Below are positions 15,361 through 21,885 of a stretch of 30,094 bases of DNA, one piece after another; the stretch's first letter is position 1, and each line of letters begins with the position of its first letter. This DNA comes from a virus: the IMG/VR virus record IMGVR_UViG_3300001341_000114, positions 1 through 30,094 of that record; one strand, written 5' to 3'. A model generated the notes under the pieces. The model searched no databases, had not been told where the DNA came from, and saw nothing but the letters and a program-made list of their open reading frames with translations. Made by a program: the position numbers and the translations under genes.

Positions 15361-15605
15361 AATGAGCGCCTCAGGAGCCGCAGGAGCGCTTTCAGGGCAT
15401 CGTCACAGCGGCCAGACCCTGAAAACGCGTCTGTGCTGTTTAAACCCTGTTTAAATTCGATCCTGAATTGCACGTCCGGATGCAATCTGACATGATCGCG
15501 TTTGGAAGGCGGTTTCGCAACCCTTAGCTGCCTCCATCCCACATTGAAGCGCCCACGCACATGCGTGGGTGTTTCCGTTTCTGGTGACTGGGCACTCTGT
15601 GGCCT
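15361..15605 (+). promoter_or_regulatory. 245-base noncoding gap before head-protein operon
   Basis: No credible gene on either strand. Contents in order: a stem TTTCAGGG (15390-15397) with CCCTGAAA (15417-15424); a direct repeat CTGTTTAAA at 15436-15444 and 15447-15455, exactly 11 bases apart; an inverted repeat ATTGCA/TGCAAT (15467-15472/15481-15486); a weak promoter-like pair (TTGCAC 15468-15473, CATGAT 15491-15496, 17-base spacer); and a palindrome at 15552-15569. It probably carries the promoter for head and tail genes. Its site, between F and I, is near where Mu has its central gyrase site. Confidence 0.5.
15552..15569. repeat. 18-bp palindrome, copy 2 (CCCACGCA-CA-TGCGTGGG)
   Basis: Same eight-base arms as the element at 8409-8426, differing in one spacer base. 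It lies 36 bases before the protease ATG. The following bases (TGTTTCCGTTTC) are mildly T-rich, so a weak terminator or leader hairpin is possible, but the repetition at two operon heads favours a shared operator. Confidence 0.7.
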
Positions 15606-16643
15606 ATGACCAATGTTGCCGCTGCCCTTTTCATCGCTGCCGTTGATCCTGTGTCCGCCTCCCAAGACGGCCCGTGGATCAAGCTGCTTCCATCCGGGAC
15701 ATTCAAGACCCGCGACGGTCGCGGCCCGGTCGTTGTCGGCGACAAAGAGAGCATGCGTGCGATCGTCGAGGCATCGATCGCTCGCCTTGGCGAAACCGAG
15801 ATGATGGTCGACTACGATCATCAGTCCGTGTTCGGTGCTGTCGAAGGTGTCGGCGGCACTGCAAAGGCGGCCGGCTGGATCAAGGAATTCGACGTTCGCC
15901 CGGATGGCATTTATGGCCGTGTCGAGTGGACCGAAGCTGCCAAGGCGGCCATTGAGGCGGGCGAATACCGCTACCTCTCACCGACATTCATCGCAGACAA
16001 GAAGTCGGGCAAGGTCTCGCAGATCCTCAACGTCGCCCTGGTCAACATGCCAGCAATGGACCTTGAAGCCATTGCCGCCCGCGCAGAGAGCGCACTCACC
16101 AAAGGACCAACCATGGATGAAATTCTGAAGCTCCTCGGCCTTGCCGAGGGGGCGTCCGAAGACGACGCTAAGTCGGCTATCGAGGCGCTGCAGTCAGGCA
16201 CGTCTGCAATTGCGCTTGCGGCCGGCCTCGACAAGGACGCGGACGTTGAGACGATCACGGCGGCCGTGAAGGCGGGTGTCGATGCTTCAAAGCCCGATCC
16301 GTCGAAGTATGTGCCGATCGAACAGGTCACCGCGCTTCAGTCTGATCTGAAGGCGCTGAGCGCGAAAATTGACGGTGACAAGGCGGAAACCCTTGTCACC
16401 GCCGCGATCGAGGACGGCAAGCTTGCCCCGGCGCTTAAGGACTGGGGCATGGATCTTGCCAAAAAGGATCTCGCCAAGTTCGAGGCCTTCACGGCATCCG
16501 CACCTGCATTGACGAGCACGCAGCTCGGCAATGAGAGGAAGAACGAAACTGACGCCGATCTCGACGACACGGATCTTCAGGTCATGTCCCAAATGGGCCT
16601 GAGCCGTGACGCCATGGTTGCGTCGAAAAAGGAGCTTGGCTAA
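15606..16643 (+). CDS. I: Mu I-type protease with nested scaffold
   Basis: A 345-residue head maturation protease. The N-terminal half (residues about 20-160) is Mu protein I: DGPWIKLLPSG, the conserved MVDYDHQS motif at about 66-73, GWIKEF, and the strand YRYLSPTF with LVNMPAMDLEAI. The C-terminal half is a scaffold that is likely also made separately from an internal start at 16113. The ATG at 15606 lacks a good ribosome site in view; the palindrome lies just upstream. The stop overlaps the cement protein start (TAATGG). In Mu the protease cleaves the scaffold and itself during capsid maturation. Confidence 0.9.
   Translation: MTNVAAALFIAAVDPVSASQDGPWIKLLPSGTFKTRDGRGPVVVGDKESMRAIVEASIARLGETEMMVDYDHQSVFGAVEGVGGTAKAAGWIKEFDVRPDGIYGRVEWTEAAKAAIEAGEYRYLSPTFIADKKSGKVSQILNVALVNMPAMDLEAIAARAESALTKGPTMDEILKLLGLAEGASEDDAKSAIEALQSGTSAIALAAGLDKDADVETITAAVKAGVDASKPDPSKYVPIEQVTALQSDLKALSAKIDGDKAETLVTAAIEDGKLAPALKDWGMDLAKKDLAKFEAFTASAPALTSTQLGNERKNETDADLDDTDLQVMSQMGLSRDAMVASKKELG
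16101..16106 (+). promoter_or_regulatory. Internal ribosome site for the nested scaffold
   Basis: AAAGGA lies six bases before an in-frame ATG at 16113 within the protease gene. It sits at the junction of protease and scaffold parts (ALTKGPT|MDEILKLL), which is the layout of Mu genes I and Z. Confidence 0.65.
16113..16643 (+). CDS. Z: Nested capsid scaffold protein (Z-like)
   Basis: An in-frame internal gene, 176 residues, sharing the C-terminus of the protease. It opens MDEILKLLGLAEGASEDDAK, a typical alphaproteobacterial phage scaffold start, and continues as a charged helical protein with EQVTALQSDLKALSAKID around residues 68-85 and a conserved-looking DTDLQVMSQMGLS tail at about 150-165. 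The internal start has its own AAAGGA ribosome site. In Mu, Z is the scaffold made this way and removed by I. Independent translation is inferred, not proven. Confidence 0.65.
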   Translation: MDEILKLLGLAEGASEDDAKSAIEALQSGTSAIALAAGLDKDADVETITAAVKAGVDASKPDPSKYVPIEQVTALQSDLKALSAKIDGDKAETLVTAAIEDGKLAPALKDWGMDLAKKDLAKFEAFTASAPALTSTQLGNERKNETDADLDDTDLQVMSQMGLSRDAMVASKKELG

Positions 16644-17053
16644 TGGCCCCGCTTACTACCGATCGCCGCACACCGGAGCGGAGCGGCGACGTCCGCGAGC
16701 ATCCGGTCAAAGCGGCGACCACCCTTTATGCCGGTGCGATGTGTGCGATCGACGCCACCGGCAACGCCATTCCGTTTGCCACCGCGACCGGGCTCATAAG
16801 CGTCGGTCGCTGCGAAGGCCGGGTCGACAACTCGGCCGGTGCAGACGGTGACGAAAGCGGCCGTTTCCGGACCGGCGTCTTCCGCTATGCCAATTCGGCG
16901 GCGGGTGACGAGATCACCGTCGATGACATCGGTTCCGACTGCTACGGCGTCGACGATCAGACCGTCGCCAAGACCGATGGCACTTCAACCAGGTCCGTTG
17001 CCGGCAAGGTGTTCGACGTGGACGCTCACGGCGTCTGGGTCAAGTTCAGCTAA
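16643..17053 (+). CDS. Capsid cement/decoration protein
   Basis: A 136-residue protein immediately before the major head gene, with its start overlapping the protease stop (TAATGG). It is rich in beta-type sequence (TLYAGAMCAIDATGNAIP, FRTGVFRYANS, VAGKVFDVDAHGVWVKF). This is the layout of small trimeric decoration proteins (DUF2190-like) that lock the capsid lattice. It has Gly, Asp and Val throughout and no membrane segment. Assignment rests on position plus composition; a sequence-level match to a named family could not be verified. Confidence 0.75.
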   Translation: MAPLTTDRRTPERSGDVREHPVKAATTLYAGAMCAIDATGNAIPFATATGLISVGRCEGRVDNSAGADGDESGRFRTGVFRYANSAAGDEITVDDIGSDCYGVDDQTVAKTDGTSTRSVAGKVFDVDAHGVWVKFS

Positions 17054-17082
17054 GCCGATCCAAGAACAGGAGATCCGTTTAA

Positions 17083-17979
17083 ATGGATATCAATGCACAA
17101 ACGCTCCAGTCGGCTTATGTCGGGTTCAACGCCTCGTTCCAGGGCGGACTGGCGGACGCCACCAGCATGGCCGATCGTGTCGCAACCACCGTGCCGTCTT
17201 CGACCCGTGAAAATGAATATGGCTGGCTCGGCAAGTTCCCACGCTTCCGGGAGTGGGTTGGCGATCGCGTCATCAACTCGCTCGCCAAGCATGGCTACAC
17301 GCTCAAGAACAAGCCGTTCGAATTGACCGTCGAAGTCGATCGCGATGATTTCGAAGACGACAATCTCGGCATGTACACTCCGATGTTCCGAGAACTCGGT
17401 ATGTCAGCCATGACGTTCAAGGACGATCTGGTTTGGCCGCTGCTTTCGGCGGGCTTCACCACCGAGTGTTATGACGGGCAGTATTTCTTCGACACCGATC
17501 ATCCGGTGCTGGACGCGGACGGCAATGTCACGTCTGTCGCCAACACGGACGGCGGGGCCGGAACGCCCTGGTACCTTCTTGACGTCAGCCGGCCGCTGAA
17601 GCCGCTCATCTTCCAGGACCGCAAGTACCCGAACAAGCTGGTCCGCATGGACAAGGATGACGACACCAACGTCTTCATGCGCAAGCAGCACATTTATGGT
17701 CTGGACGGACGGGCCCAATCCGGCTTCGGTTTCTGGCAGATGGCGTGGGGATCCAAGCAGACCCTCAATGCAGCCAACTACGAAGTCGCCCGCGTCGGTC
17801 TCGGCAGCATGAAGGCCGATTTCGGCAAGCCACTGGCAATCAATCCACGTCTGCTTGTGGTGCCGCCTGCGCTGGAAGGCGCGGCAAACGAGATTGTCCA
17901 ATCCAAGCTCGTCAATGGCGGTGAGACCAACAAGTGGGCCGGCACAGCTGAAGTGCTGGTCGTGCCCTGGCTCGCATAA
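17083..17979 (+). CDS. T: Major head protein T (Mu gpT-like)
   Basis: The 298-residue major capsid subunit, matching the Mu-like major head subunit family from its start MDINAQTLQSAYVGFNASF, through TVPSSTRENEYGWLGKFPRFREW (in two parts, residues about 38-60), NKPFELTVEVDRDDFEDD (80-97) and LVVPPALEGAANEIVQS (about 253-269). An HK97-type fold is known for the family. The length is close to Mu T (305). AGGAGAT at 17069-17075 precedes the start. A UUCG-capped hairpin follows the stop within 55 bases. Confidence 0.93.
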   Translation: MDINAQTLQSAYVGFNASFQGGLADATSMADRVATTVPSSTRENEYGWLGKFPRFREWVGDRVINSLAKHGYTLKNKPFELTVEVDRDDFEDDNLGMYTPMFRELGMSAMTFKDDLVWPLLSAGFTTECYDGQYFFDTDHPVLDADGNVTSVANTDGGAGTPWYLLDVSRPLKPLIFQDRKYPNKLVRMDKDDDTNVFMRKQHIYGLDGRAQSGFGFWQMAWGSKQTLNAANYEVARVGLGSMKADFGKPLAINPRLLVVPPALEGAANEIVQSKLVNGGETNKWAGTAEVLVVPWLA

Positions 17980-18012
17980 GGAGAAGACGCAACCAACCGC
18001 GTCAAAGATGTT

Positions 18013-18034
18013 CCGTCGCCCTTCGGGGCGGCGG
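18013..18034 (+). promoter_or_regulatory. UUCG-capped RNA hairpin after the major capsid gene
   Basis: The arms CCGTCGCCC (18013-18021) and GGGCGGCGG (18026-18034) pair over nine positions with one G-U pair, closed by the very stable TTCG tetraloop at 18022-18025. Only three T follow (GGCTTT), so as a terminator it would be leaky. A role as a partial terminator or a 3' stabiliser of capsid mRNA is likely, as the major capsid is needed in excess. Confidence 0.6.
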
Positions 18035-18099
18035 GGCTTTCCAACCGGCACATTCACCAGTGCCGATCGGCAAGCCCTTCAACCCAAGGACCAAGACAC

Positions 18100-18441
18100 A
18101 TGGCTGACGAAAAAAAGACTGCACCAGAGACCGACGGATCGAAGAAAACCGAGGCGAAGGCAGCGCCGGCCGCCAAGGCTCCCGCGAAGCCGAAGGAGGC
18201 AGCGAAAGCGAAGGCAGCCGAGCCCAAGTCTGGCGACAAGCCGGAAGCCAAGGCAAGCGAGAAGCCGGCAGCTGGCGACCCGAAAATGGTGCTGCGGGTC
18301 TCCGCGAAGCCGAAAGGTGGCTTCCGCCGCTGCGGTGTCCATCACACGCAGGCCCCCATCGACTATCCGTCCACCGCGTTCTCAGACAAGCAGGTCGAGA
18401 TCCTGAAGGCGGAACCCAATCTGGTTGTCGCCGACCTCTGA
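18100..18441 (+). CDS. FluMu-N-type head protein with Lys/Ala/Pro-rich N-terminal tail
   Basis: A 113-residue protein. Residues about 5-62 are low-complexity lysine, alanine, proline and glutamate, resembling histone H1 tails and probably disordered. Residues about 64-113 are a small domain, MVLRVSAKPKGGFRRCGVHH ... PIDYPSTAFSDKQVEILKAEP, matching the FluMu gpN/HI1506-type domain found between T and gp36 in Mu-like phages. Function is unknown; head-tail connection or DNA contact are possible. AAGGA upstream (about 18086-18090) serves the start. The gene sits between two structured noncoding stretches. Confidence 0.78.
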   Translation: MADEKKTAPETDGSKKTEAKAAPAAKAPAKPKEAAKAKAAEPKSGDKPEAKASEKPAAGDPKMVLRVSAKPKGGFRRCGVHHTQAPIDYPSTAFSDKQVEILKAEPNLVVADL

Positions 18442-18682
18442 CGCGTTAACGGGGAGCGCCGCGAGCGCGAACGTCATGAGCGGCATGACAACCCGCGCGA
18501 AGCCCCGCTGACCGGACCAAGAGGCTCTTTCGGGTACCGGCAGATAACAGTGGCAAAGAATACCCCAGAGAGGGCGGTCTGGTACGGCTCGCAAGGCCCC
18601 CAGCGGTTTCCCCGGCTTCGGCCCTTGGGAAACCTGAAACAAGGACCACAGGTCGCCGCCCGTAAACTTTCGAGGACCAGCC
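18442..18682 (+). promoter_or_regulatory. 241-base structured noncoding gap
   Basis: I find no credible gene here. Two folds stand out. The first nests CGGGG/CCCCG (18450-18454/18503-18507), GCGCG/CGCGC (18465-18469/18494-18498) and GTCATG/CATGAC (18473-18478/18484-18489). The second is GGTTTCCC (18605-18612) with GGGAAACC (18627-18634), enclosing GGC-TTCG-GCC at 18614-18623. This is the largest break inside the head operon and may carry a regulatory RNA or processing signal. Confidence 0.5.
18605..18634 (+). promoter_or_regulatory. Second UUCG-capped hairpin, upstream of DUF1320 gene
   Basis: An eight-base-pair perfect stem (GGTTTCCC with GGGAAACC), a small internal loop, then a GGC/GCC stem capped by TTCG. 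It ends 48 bases before the GTG start at 18683 and has no T tract, so it is not an ordinary terminator. Confidence 0.5.
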
Positions 18683-19114
18683 GTGGCCTATGTCACTCAG
18701 CAGAACCTGATCGACCGTTTCGGTGAGAAAGAGCTGATCCAACTCACCGACCGGACCAACCTGCCGGCAACGACGATCGACGCGACCGTTGTCGCCGCAG
18801 CGATCGGCGATGCTGAAAAGCTGGCGGACAGCTACATGGCCAAGCGCTATGCGCTACCGCTCAATCCGGTTCCGGACGTCCTTGTCCCTGTGGTCGCGAA
18901 CATCGCCCGCTACAACCTTCATAGCGAATATGCCGAAAAGGACAGTGCGGTCACGCGGAACTACAAGGATGCAGTTGCCTGGTTGAAGGACGTTGCCTCC
19001 GGAATCGTCCAGCTTGAAGCCGATGGCGTTGCTTCCGATCAGCCGGCAAGCGGTCAGGTTCAGATTTCGGCTCCGGACAAGGTCTTTTCCCGCGACAGTC
19101 TGAAGGGCTACTGA
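18683..19114 (+). CDS. DUF1320 head-completion protein (gp36-like)
   Basis: A 143-residue protein of the DUF1320 family (Mu gp36-like), thought to be a head-tail adaptor. The signatures are MAYVTQQNLIDRFGEKELIQL at the start (in two parts), DAEKLADSYMAKRYALPL at about residues 43-60, and VVANIARYNLH at about 69-79. It begins with GTG preceded by GAGGA (18672-18676, six-base gap). The next gene starts within its stop codon (TGATG). Adjacent structured RNA upstream may influence its expression. Confidence 0.9.
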   Translation: MAYVTQQNLIDRFGEKELIQLTDRTNLPATTIDATVVAAAIGDAEKLADSYMAKRYALPLNPVPDVLVPVVANIARYNLHSEYAEKDSAVTRNYKDAVAWLKDVASGIVQLEADGVASDQPASGQVQISAPDKVFSRDSLKGY

Positions 19115-19710
19115 TGACCGGGATCCGCAACACCATCTCCGTTGAAGACAGTGAGGTCAATGCAGCGCTTGCCCGTGTGGAAGCGGTCGGCGGTGACACG
19201 TCCGCGCTCATGCGTGAAGTGGCCGGTGCGATGCTCTTTTCCGTCCAGCGCCGGTTTGAAACCGAGAGCGCTCCGGACGGATCCAAGTGGCCGGCGCATT
19301 CTCCCAGAACCGCAAAGGCACGGGCGAACCGCAAGACACGCGGTAACGCGCCGATCACGCCAAAGCTGCTGAGAGACACCAACCGGCTGTTCAAATCGAT
19401 CGCCGCAGAGGCCAGCAGCTCCGAAGCTGCGGTCGGCACCAATCTCGATTACGCCCGTATCCACCAGGAAGGCGGCGTCATAACTCAATATCCGCAGTCC
19501 CGGAAGGTGAAGTTCCGCAAGGTTGCCGGCCGCACCCGGTTCGCTCGCCGATCGCATAAGCGTGCCACTGAGAAGGCGGTCACGTTTGGCCAGCGCACCA
19601 TCGTCATTCCGGCGCGTCGCTATCTCGGCTTTTCCGAGGACGATCGGCGCAAGCTTCTTGAGATCGCAGACCAGCACTACTCGGCTGCTCTTGAAGGAGG
19701 CCGGCCATGA
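19114..19710 (+). CDS. G: Virion morphogenesis protein (Mu G-like)
   Basis: A 198-residue protein of the phage virion morphogenesis family (Mu gpG-like, P2 gpS-related tail completion). It shows RFETESAPDGSKWPAHSPRT (about residues 47-66), LLRDTNRLFKSI (about 86-97), YARIHQEGG (about 112-120), and the C-terminal IVIPARRYLGFSEDD (about 164-178). The basic middle (RKVKFRKVAGRTRFARRSHKR) could contact DNA. In Mu, G lies directly after F, while here it sits after DUF1320, as in B3/D3112-like phages. It overlaps the next gene by four bases. Confidence 0.88.
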   Translation: MTGIRNTISVEDSEVNAALARVEAVGGDTSALMREVAGAMLFSVQRRFETESAPDGSKWPAHSPRTAKARANRKTRGNAPITPKLLRDTNRLFKSIAAEASSSEAAVGTNLDYARIHQEGGVITQYPQSRKVKFRKVAGRTRFARRSHKRATEKAVTFGQRTIVIPARRYLGFSEDDRRKLLEIADQHYSAALEGGRP

Positions 19711-20132
19711 GCATCGTCTCCGAAATCAGGACCCACTTAAATGACGGTCAAACCGTCTTTAAAACCGTGGCTGGCGCGATCGAGTTCTCGCAGATCGAAA
19801 AGAAGCGCCTCGCATCACCTGCCGCCTACGTGATGGTGCCGGAAGATGCGAGTGGCGAAAACTCGCGCATGGCTGGCGTGCTGCAGCGCCTCGAAACGGA
19901 CGTCGCCGTTCTGATCGTCGTTGACAACTTCTCAGGACTGACCGGGGAGGCGGCCGGCGATGAGCTGGAAGATCTGAAGGCCTTCGTCCGGACCAAGCTG
20001 ATCGGGTTTGAACCTGCCAGTGCAGGAGAGCCCATTACCCACGTTTCCGGCGAACTTCTGAAAGCCAGCGGTGGCACCGTCTGGTGGGAAGATCGCTTTT
20101 CTGTCCCGTCCTATCTGGAGCACTCCACATGA
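19707..20132 (+). CDS. gp37-like (DUF1834) tail terminator
   Basis: A 141-residue protein at the Mu gp37 position, between G and the tail tube gene. DUF1834 proteins fit the tail terminator role, fixing tail length and joining the tail to the head. Visible features are an N-terminal helix (IVSEIRTHLND), a strand SPAAYVMVPEDASGE at about residues 36-50, and LETDVAVLIVVDN at about 62-74, ending with VWWEDRFSVPSYLEHST. It overlaps both neighbours by four bases (ATGA). The family call is from order and pattern. Confidence 0.75.
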   Translation: MSIVSEIRTHLNDGQTVFKTVAGAIEFSQIEKKRLASPAAYVMVPEDASGENSRMAGVLQRLETDVAVLIVVDNFSGLTGEAAGDELEDLKAFVRTKLIGFEPASAGEPITHVSGELLKASGGTVWWEDRFSVPSYLEHST

Positions 20133-20299
20133 GCGACAAACCATATCAACCGCGCCTTGGCGGGCGCTACGAGGTCGACCAGGACACCGGCAAGCCCAAG
20201 CGCGTCGAAGGCACCGGCACTGCCGACGCGCCGGCTTCGAAAGAGCCAGCTCCGGCCAAGTCCTCAAAGCCGTCCGCGAAATCCCGTAAGGAGACCTGA
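20129..20299 (+). CDS. Small Lys/Pro/Ser-tailed protein
   Basis: A 56-residue protein overlapping the gp37-like stop (ATGA) and ending two bases before the tail tube gene. The N-terminal half (PYQPRLGGRYEVDQDTGKP) is probably folded or a binding peptide, and the C-terminal half (APASKEPAPAKSSKPSAKS) is basic and disordered. It occupies the place of Mu gp38/DUF2635-type small genes, but I do not recognise that family in it. The tail resembles that of the FluMu-N-type protein at 18100. Confidence 0.65.
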   Translation: MSDKPYQPRLGGRYEVDQDTGKPKRVEGTGTADAPASKEPAPAKSSKPSAKSRKET

Positions 20300-20301
20300 C
20301 C

Positions 20302-21231
20302 ATGGCCATTCGCAGGGAACGAAAGCTTGCACTGACTGCCAAGATCGAAGTGACCGAAGGCACGGACAGTGTCCCGACAGCCGCTTTGAATGCCATTCAG
20401 GCAAACAATGCCACCATCACGCCGATCGCGGGTGATGAGGAAAACCGCGAATTGCTTCTGCCTTACCTCGGCAACCAGGGTGTGATCCTGACCGGGAACT
20501 ATGTGCAGATGGAATTCTCCGTCGAGGTGGCCGGCGCTGGCGCTGCCGGCACCGTTCCGCCCTATGGTGTTCTGCTTCGCGCTTGTGCCATGTCGGAAAC
20601 GGTCAATGCTGGCGTCGACGTTCAGTATGGGCCGGTGTCGGACGGCGAAGAGAGCGTCAGCATCTACTACAACGCCGATGGCGTCCGTCACGTGGCGCTT
20701 GGCGCTCGCGGCAATGTCAGTGTTGAGTTTGCCCCGAAGCGGATCCCGCGTTTCCGCTTCACGATGATGGGTCTTCTGGGAACCATCACCGACCAGGCGC
20801 TTCCGGCCGTCGACCTCTCCGGGTTTCAGACGCCTGTCGAGGTGTCCTTGGCCAACACGACGTTCTCGCTTCATGGGGCTCAGCGCATCAGTGAAAGCGT
20901 GTCGATCGATCTTGGCCAACAGGTCGAGCCGCGCCATCTGATCGGATCGGAGCGCATGCAGCTTACCGAACGCAGCGCGTCCGGGACCGCAGTCATCGAA
21001 GCGGACAATTTGGCCTCTGTGAACTGGTTCCAGATCGCGACGGCTCACACCTCAGCTGCGATGCAACTGGTTCACGGCACCGCTGCCGGCAACATCGTCC
21101 AGTTGGACGCGCCGGCTGTTCAGATCGGCCGTCCGTCTCAAGGTCAGACGCAGAGCATCATAAACTATTCGCTGCCGCTCATGTTGAAGCCAAGCTCTGG
21201 TGATGACGAGCTGCTGATCACGGTCAAGTAG
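20302..21231 (+). CDS. Major tail tube protein (siphovirus type)
   Basis: A 309-residue beta-rich protein following the tail terminator gene. It reads as a long-tail tube protein: KLALTAKIEVTEGTD near the start, QMEFSVEVAGAGAAG at about residues 70-84, PPYGVLLRACAMSE at about 90-103, and repeated strand patterns to the end. In myoviral Mu this place is taken by the contractile sheath (L) and tube (M), both absent here. The ribosome site AAGGAG (20287-20292) is good. It is one of the main reasons to predict a flexible non-contractile tail. Confidence 0.85.
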   Translation: MAIRRERKLALTAKIEVTEGTDSVPTAALNAIQANNATITPIAGDEENRELLLPYLGNQGVILTGNYVQMEFSVEVAGAGAAGTVPPYGVLLRACAMSETVNAGVDVQYGPVSDGEESVSIYYNADGVRHVALGARGNVSVEFAPKRIPRFRFTMMGLLGTITDQALPAVDLSGFQTPVEVSLANTTFSLHGAQRISESVSIDLGQQVEPRHLIGSERMQLTERSASGTAVIEADNLASVNWFQIATAHTSAAMQLVHGTAAGNIVQLDAPAVQIGRPSQGQTQSIINYSLPLMLKPSSGDDELLITVK

Positions 21232-21240
21232 GGGCGCACC

Positions 21241-21438
21241 GTGCCGAGTGTCATCAATTTCAACGACGCCGCATTCAAGATGCAGCTGCGTGAAAACGCG
21301 AAGCTGCTCGAAGAAAACAAGCGGCTGCGGGCAGAGATTGCGAGGCTCACTTCGGATCGCCCCTACATCGTTGGCTTTGTTGACGGGTGGGAGGCGGCGC
21401 ACGAGCCGCAACCCGAAAATGCCGAACAATCACTGTGA
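21241..21438 (+). CDS. Small coiled-coil tail-region protein
   Basis: A 65-residue protein with a GTG start nine bases after the tube gene stop. Residues about 14-41 are a leucine-zipper-like helix (AKLLEENKRLRAEIARL), followed by IVGFVDGWEAAHE. No family is recognised. The ribosome site is weak (GGGG at 21232-21235), so expression may depend on translation of the upstream tube gene. Position between tube and chaperone genes suggests an assembly or regulatory role. Confidence 0.55.
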   Translation: MPSVINFNDAAFKMQLRENAKLLEENKRLRAEIARLTSDRPYIVGFVDGWEAAHEPQPENAEQSL

Positions 21439-21459
21439 CAATTAAGGAGCCGCTCTCCC

Positions 21460-21846
21460 ATGAAATTCAAGATTACCGACACCTACCTTTTCTGGTGGCC
21501 CGTTGTTGTCCGCATGCCGGATCCGGAAAAGGCCGGCGTAATCATCGAGCAGAAGTTTGAGGCCCAGTTCGAGGCTTTGGACGAGGACCAGGCCAACGAA
21601 CTGGACGCCGCCTTCAGGAATCTGGAAACCGACGAAGAGCGGAAAGCCCATCAGCATGACGTTCTTCGCAAGGTGACCAAGAACTGGCGTGGCGTTGAGG
21701 CGCAAGGTGGCGGTGATCAGTCTTTCACCGAGGACGTGTTTGAGCTGTGCCTCAAGCAGAACTGGTTCCGGGCGGGCATGTATGAAGCCTATCGGCAGGC
21801 CATGAATGCCGAGGCACAGGGCAACGGCCCCACGGCAAAAAACTGA
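21460..21846 (+). CDS. Tail assembly chaperone, G-like part
   Basis: A 128-residue acidic protein between the tail tube and tape measure genes, the place of lambda G. It would coat the tape measure protein and help polymerise the tube. Features are EQKFEAQFEALDEDQANELD (about residues 29-48), a charged helix, and FELCLKQNWFRAGMYEAY near the end (about 97-114). TAAGGAG at 21443-21449 is a strong ribosome site. The last codons, GCA AAA AAC TGA, include the slippery heptamer A AAA AAC, so part of the ribosomes should shift -1 and make a longer G-T protein of about 254 residues. Confidence 0.88.
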   Translation: MKFKITDTYLFWWPVVVRMPDPEKAGVIIEQKFEAQFEALDEDQANELDAAFRNLETDEERKAHQHDVLRKVTKNWRGVEAQGGGDQSFTEDVFELCLKQNWFRAGMYEAYRQAMNAEAQGNGPTAKN

Positions 21847-21885
21847 AAGAGGCCGCACAGGCGTGGGCACATGCCTGTCGCGGCC
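21837..21885 (+). promoter_or_regulatory. -1 programmed ribosomal frameshift signal
   Basis: The slippery heptamer A AAA AAC (21837-21843) lies in the correct phase directly before the TGA of the G-like gene (21844-21846). After a seven-base spacer comes a stem-loop: GGCCGCACAGGC (21851-21862) pairs with GCCTGT (21873-21878) and GCGGCC (21880-21885), with one bulged C and a ten-base loop. The -1 frame is open from here to 22223. This is the canonical arrangement of slip site, spacer and structure. Confidence 0.85.

Noticed and set aside
15468-15496. Sigma-70-like promoter TTGCAC-17-CATGAT
   Set aside because: Only about 3/6 and 4/6 consensus matches; kept as a note within the gap but not called as a feature.
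18442-18735. Open frame continuing in phase after the FluMu-N-type stop, with a GTG at 18550
   Set aside because: The translation is Arg/Pro-rich with no known pattern, no ribosome site, and overlaps the DUF1320 gene; more like chance openness in GC-rich DNA than read-through.
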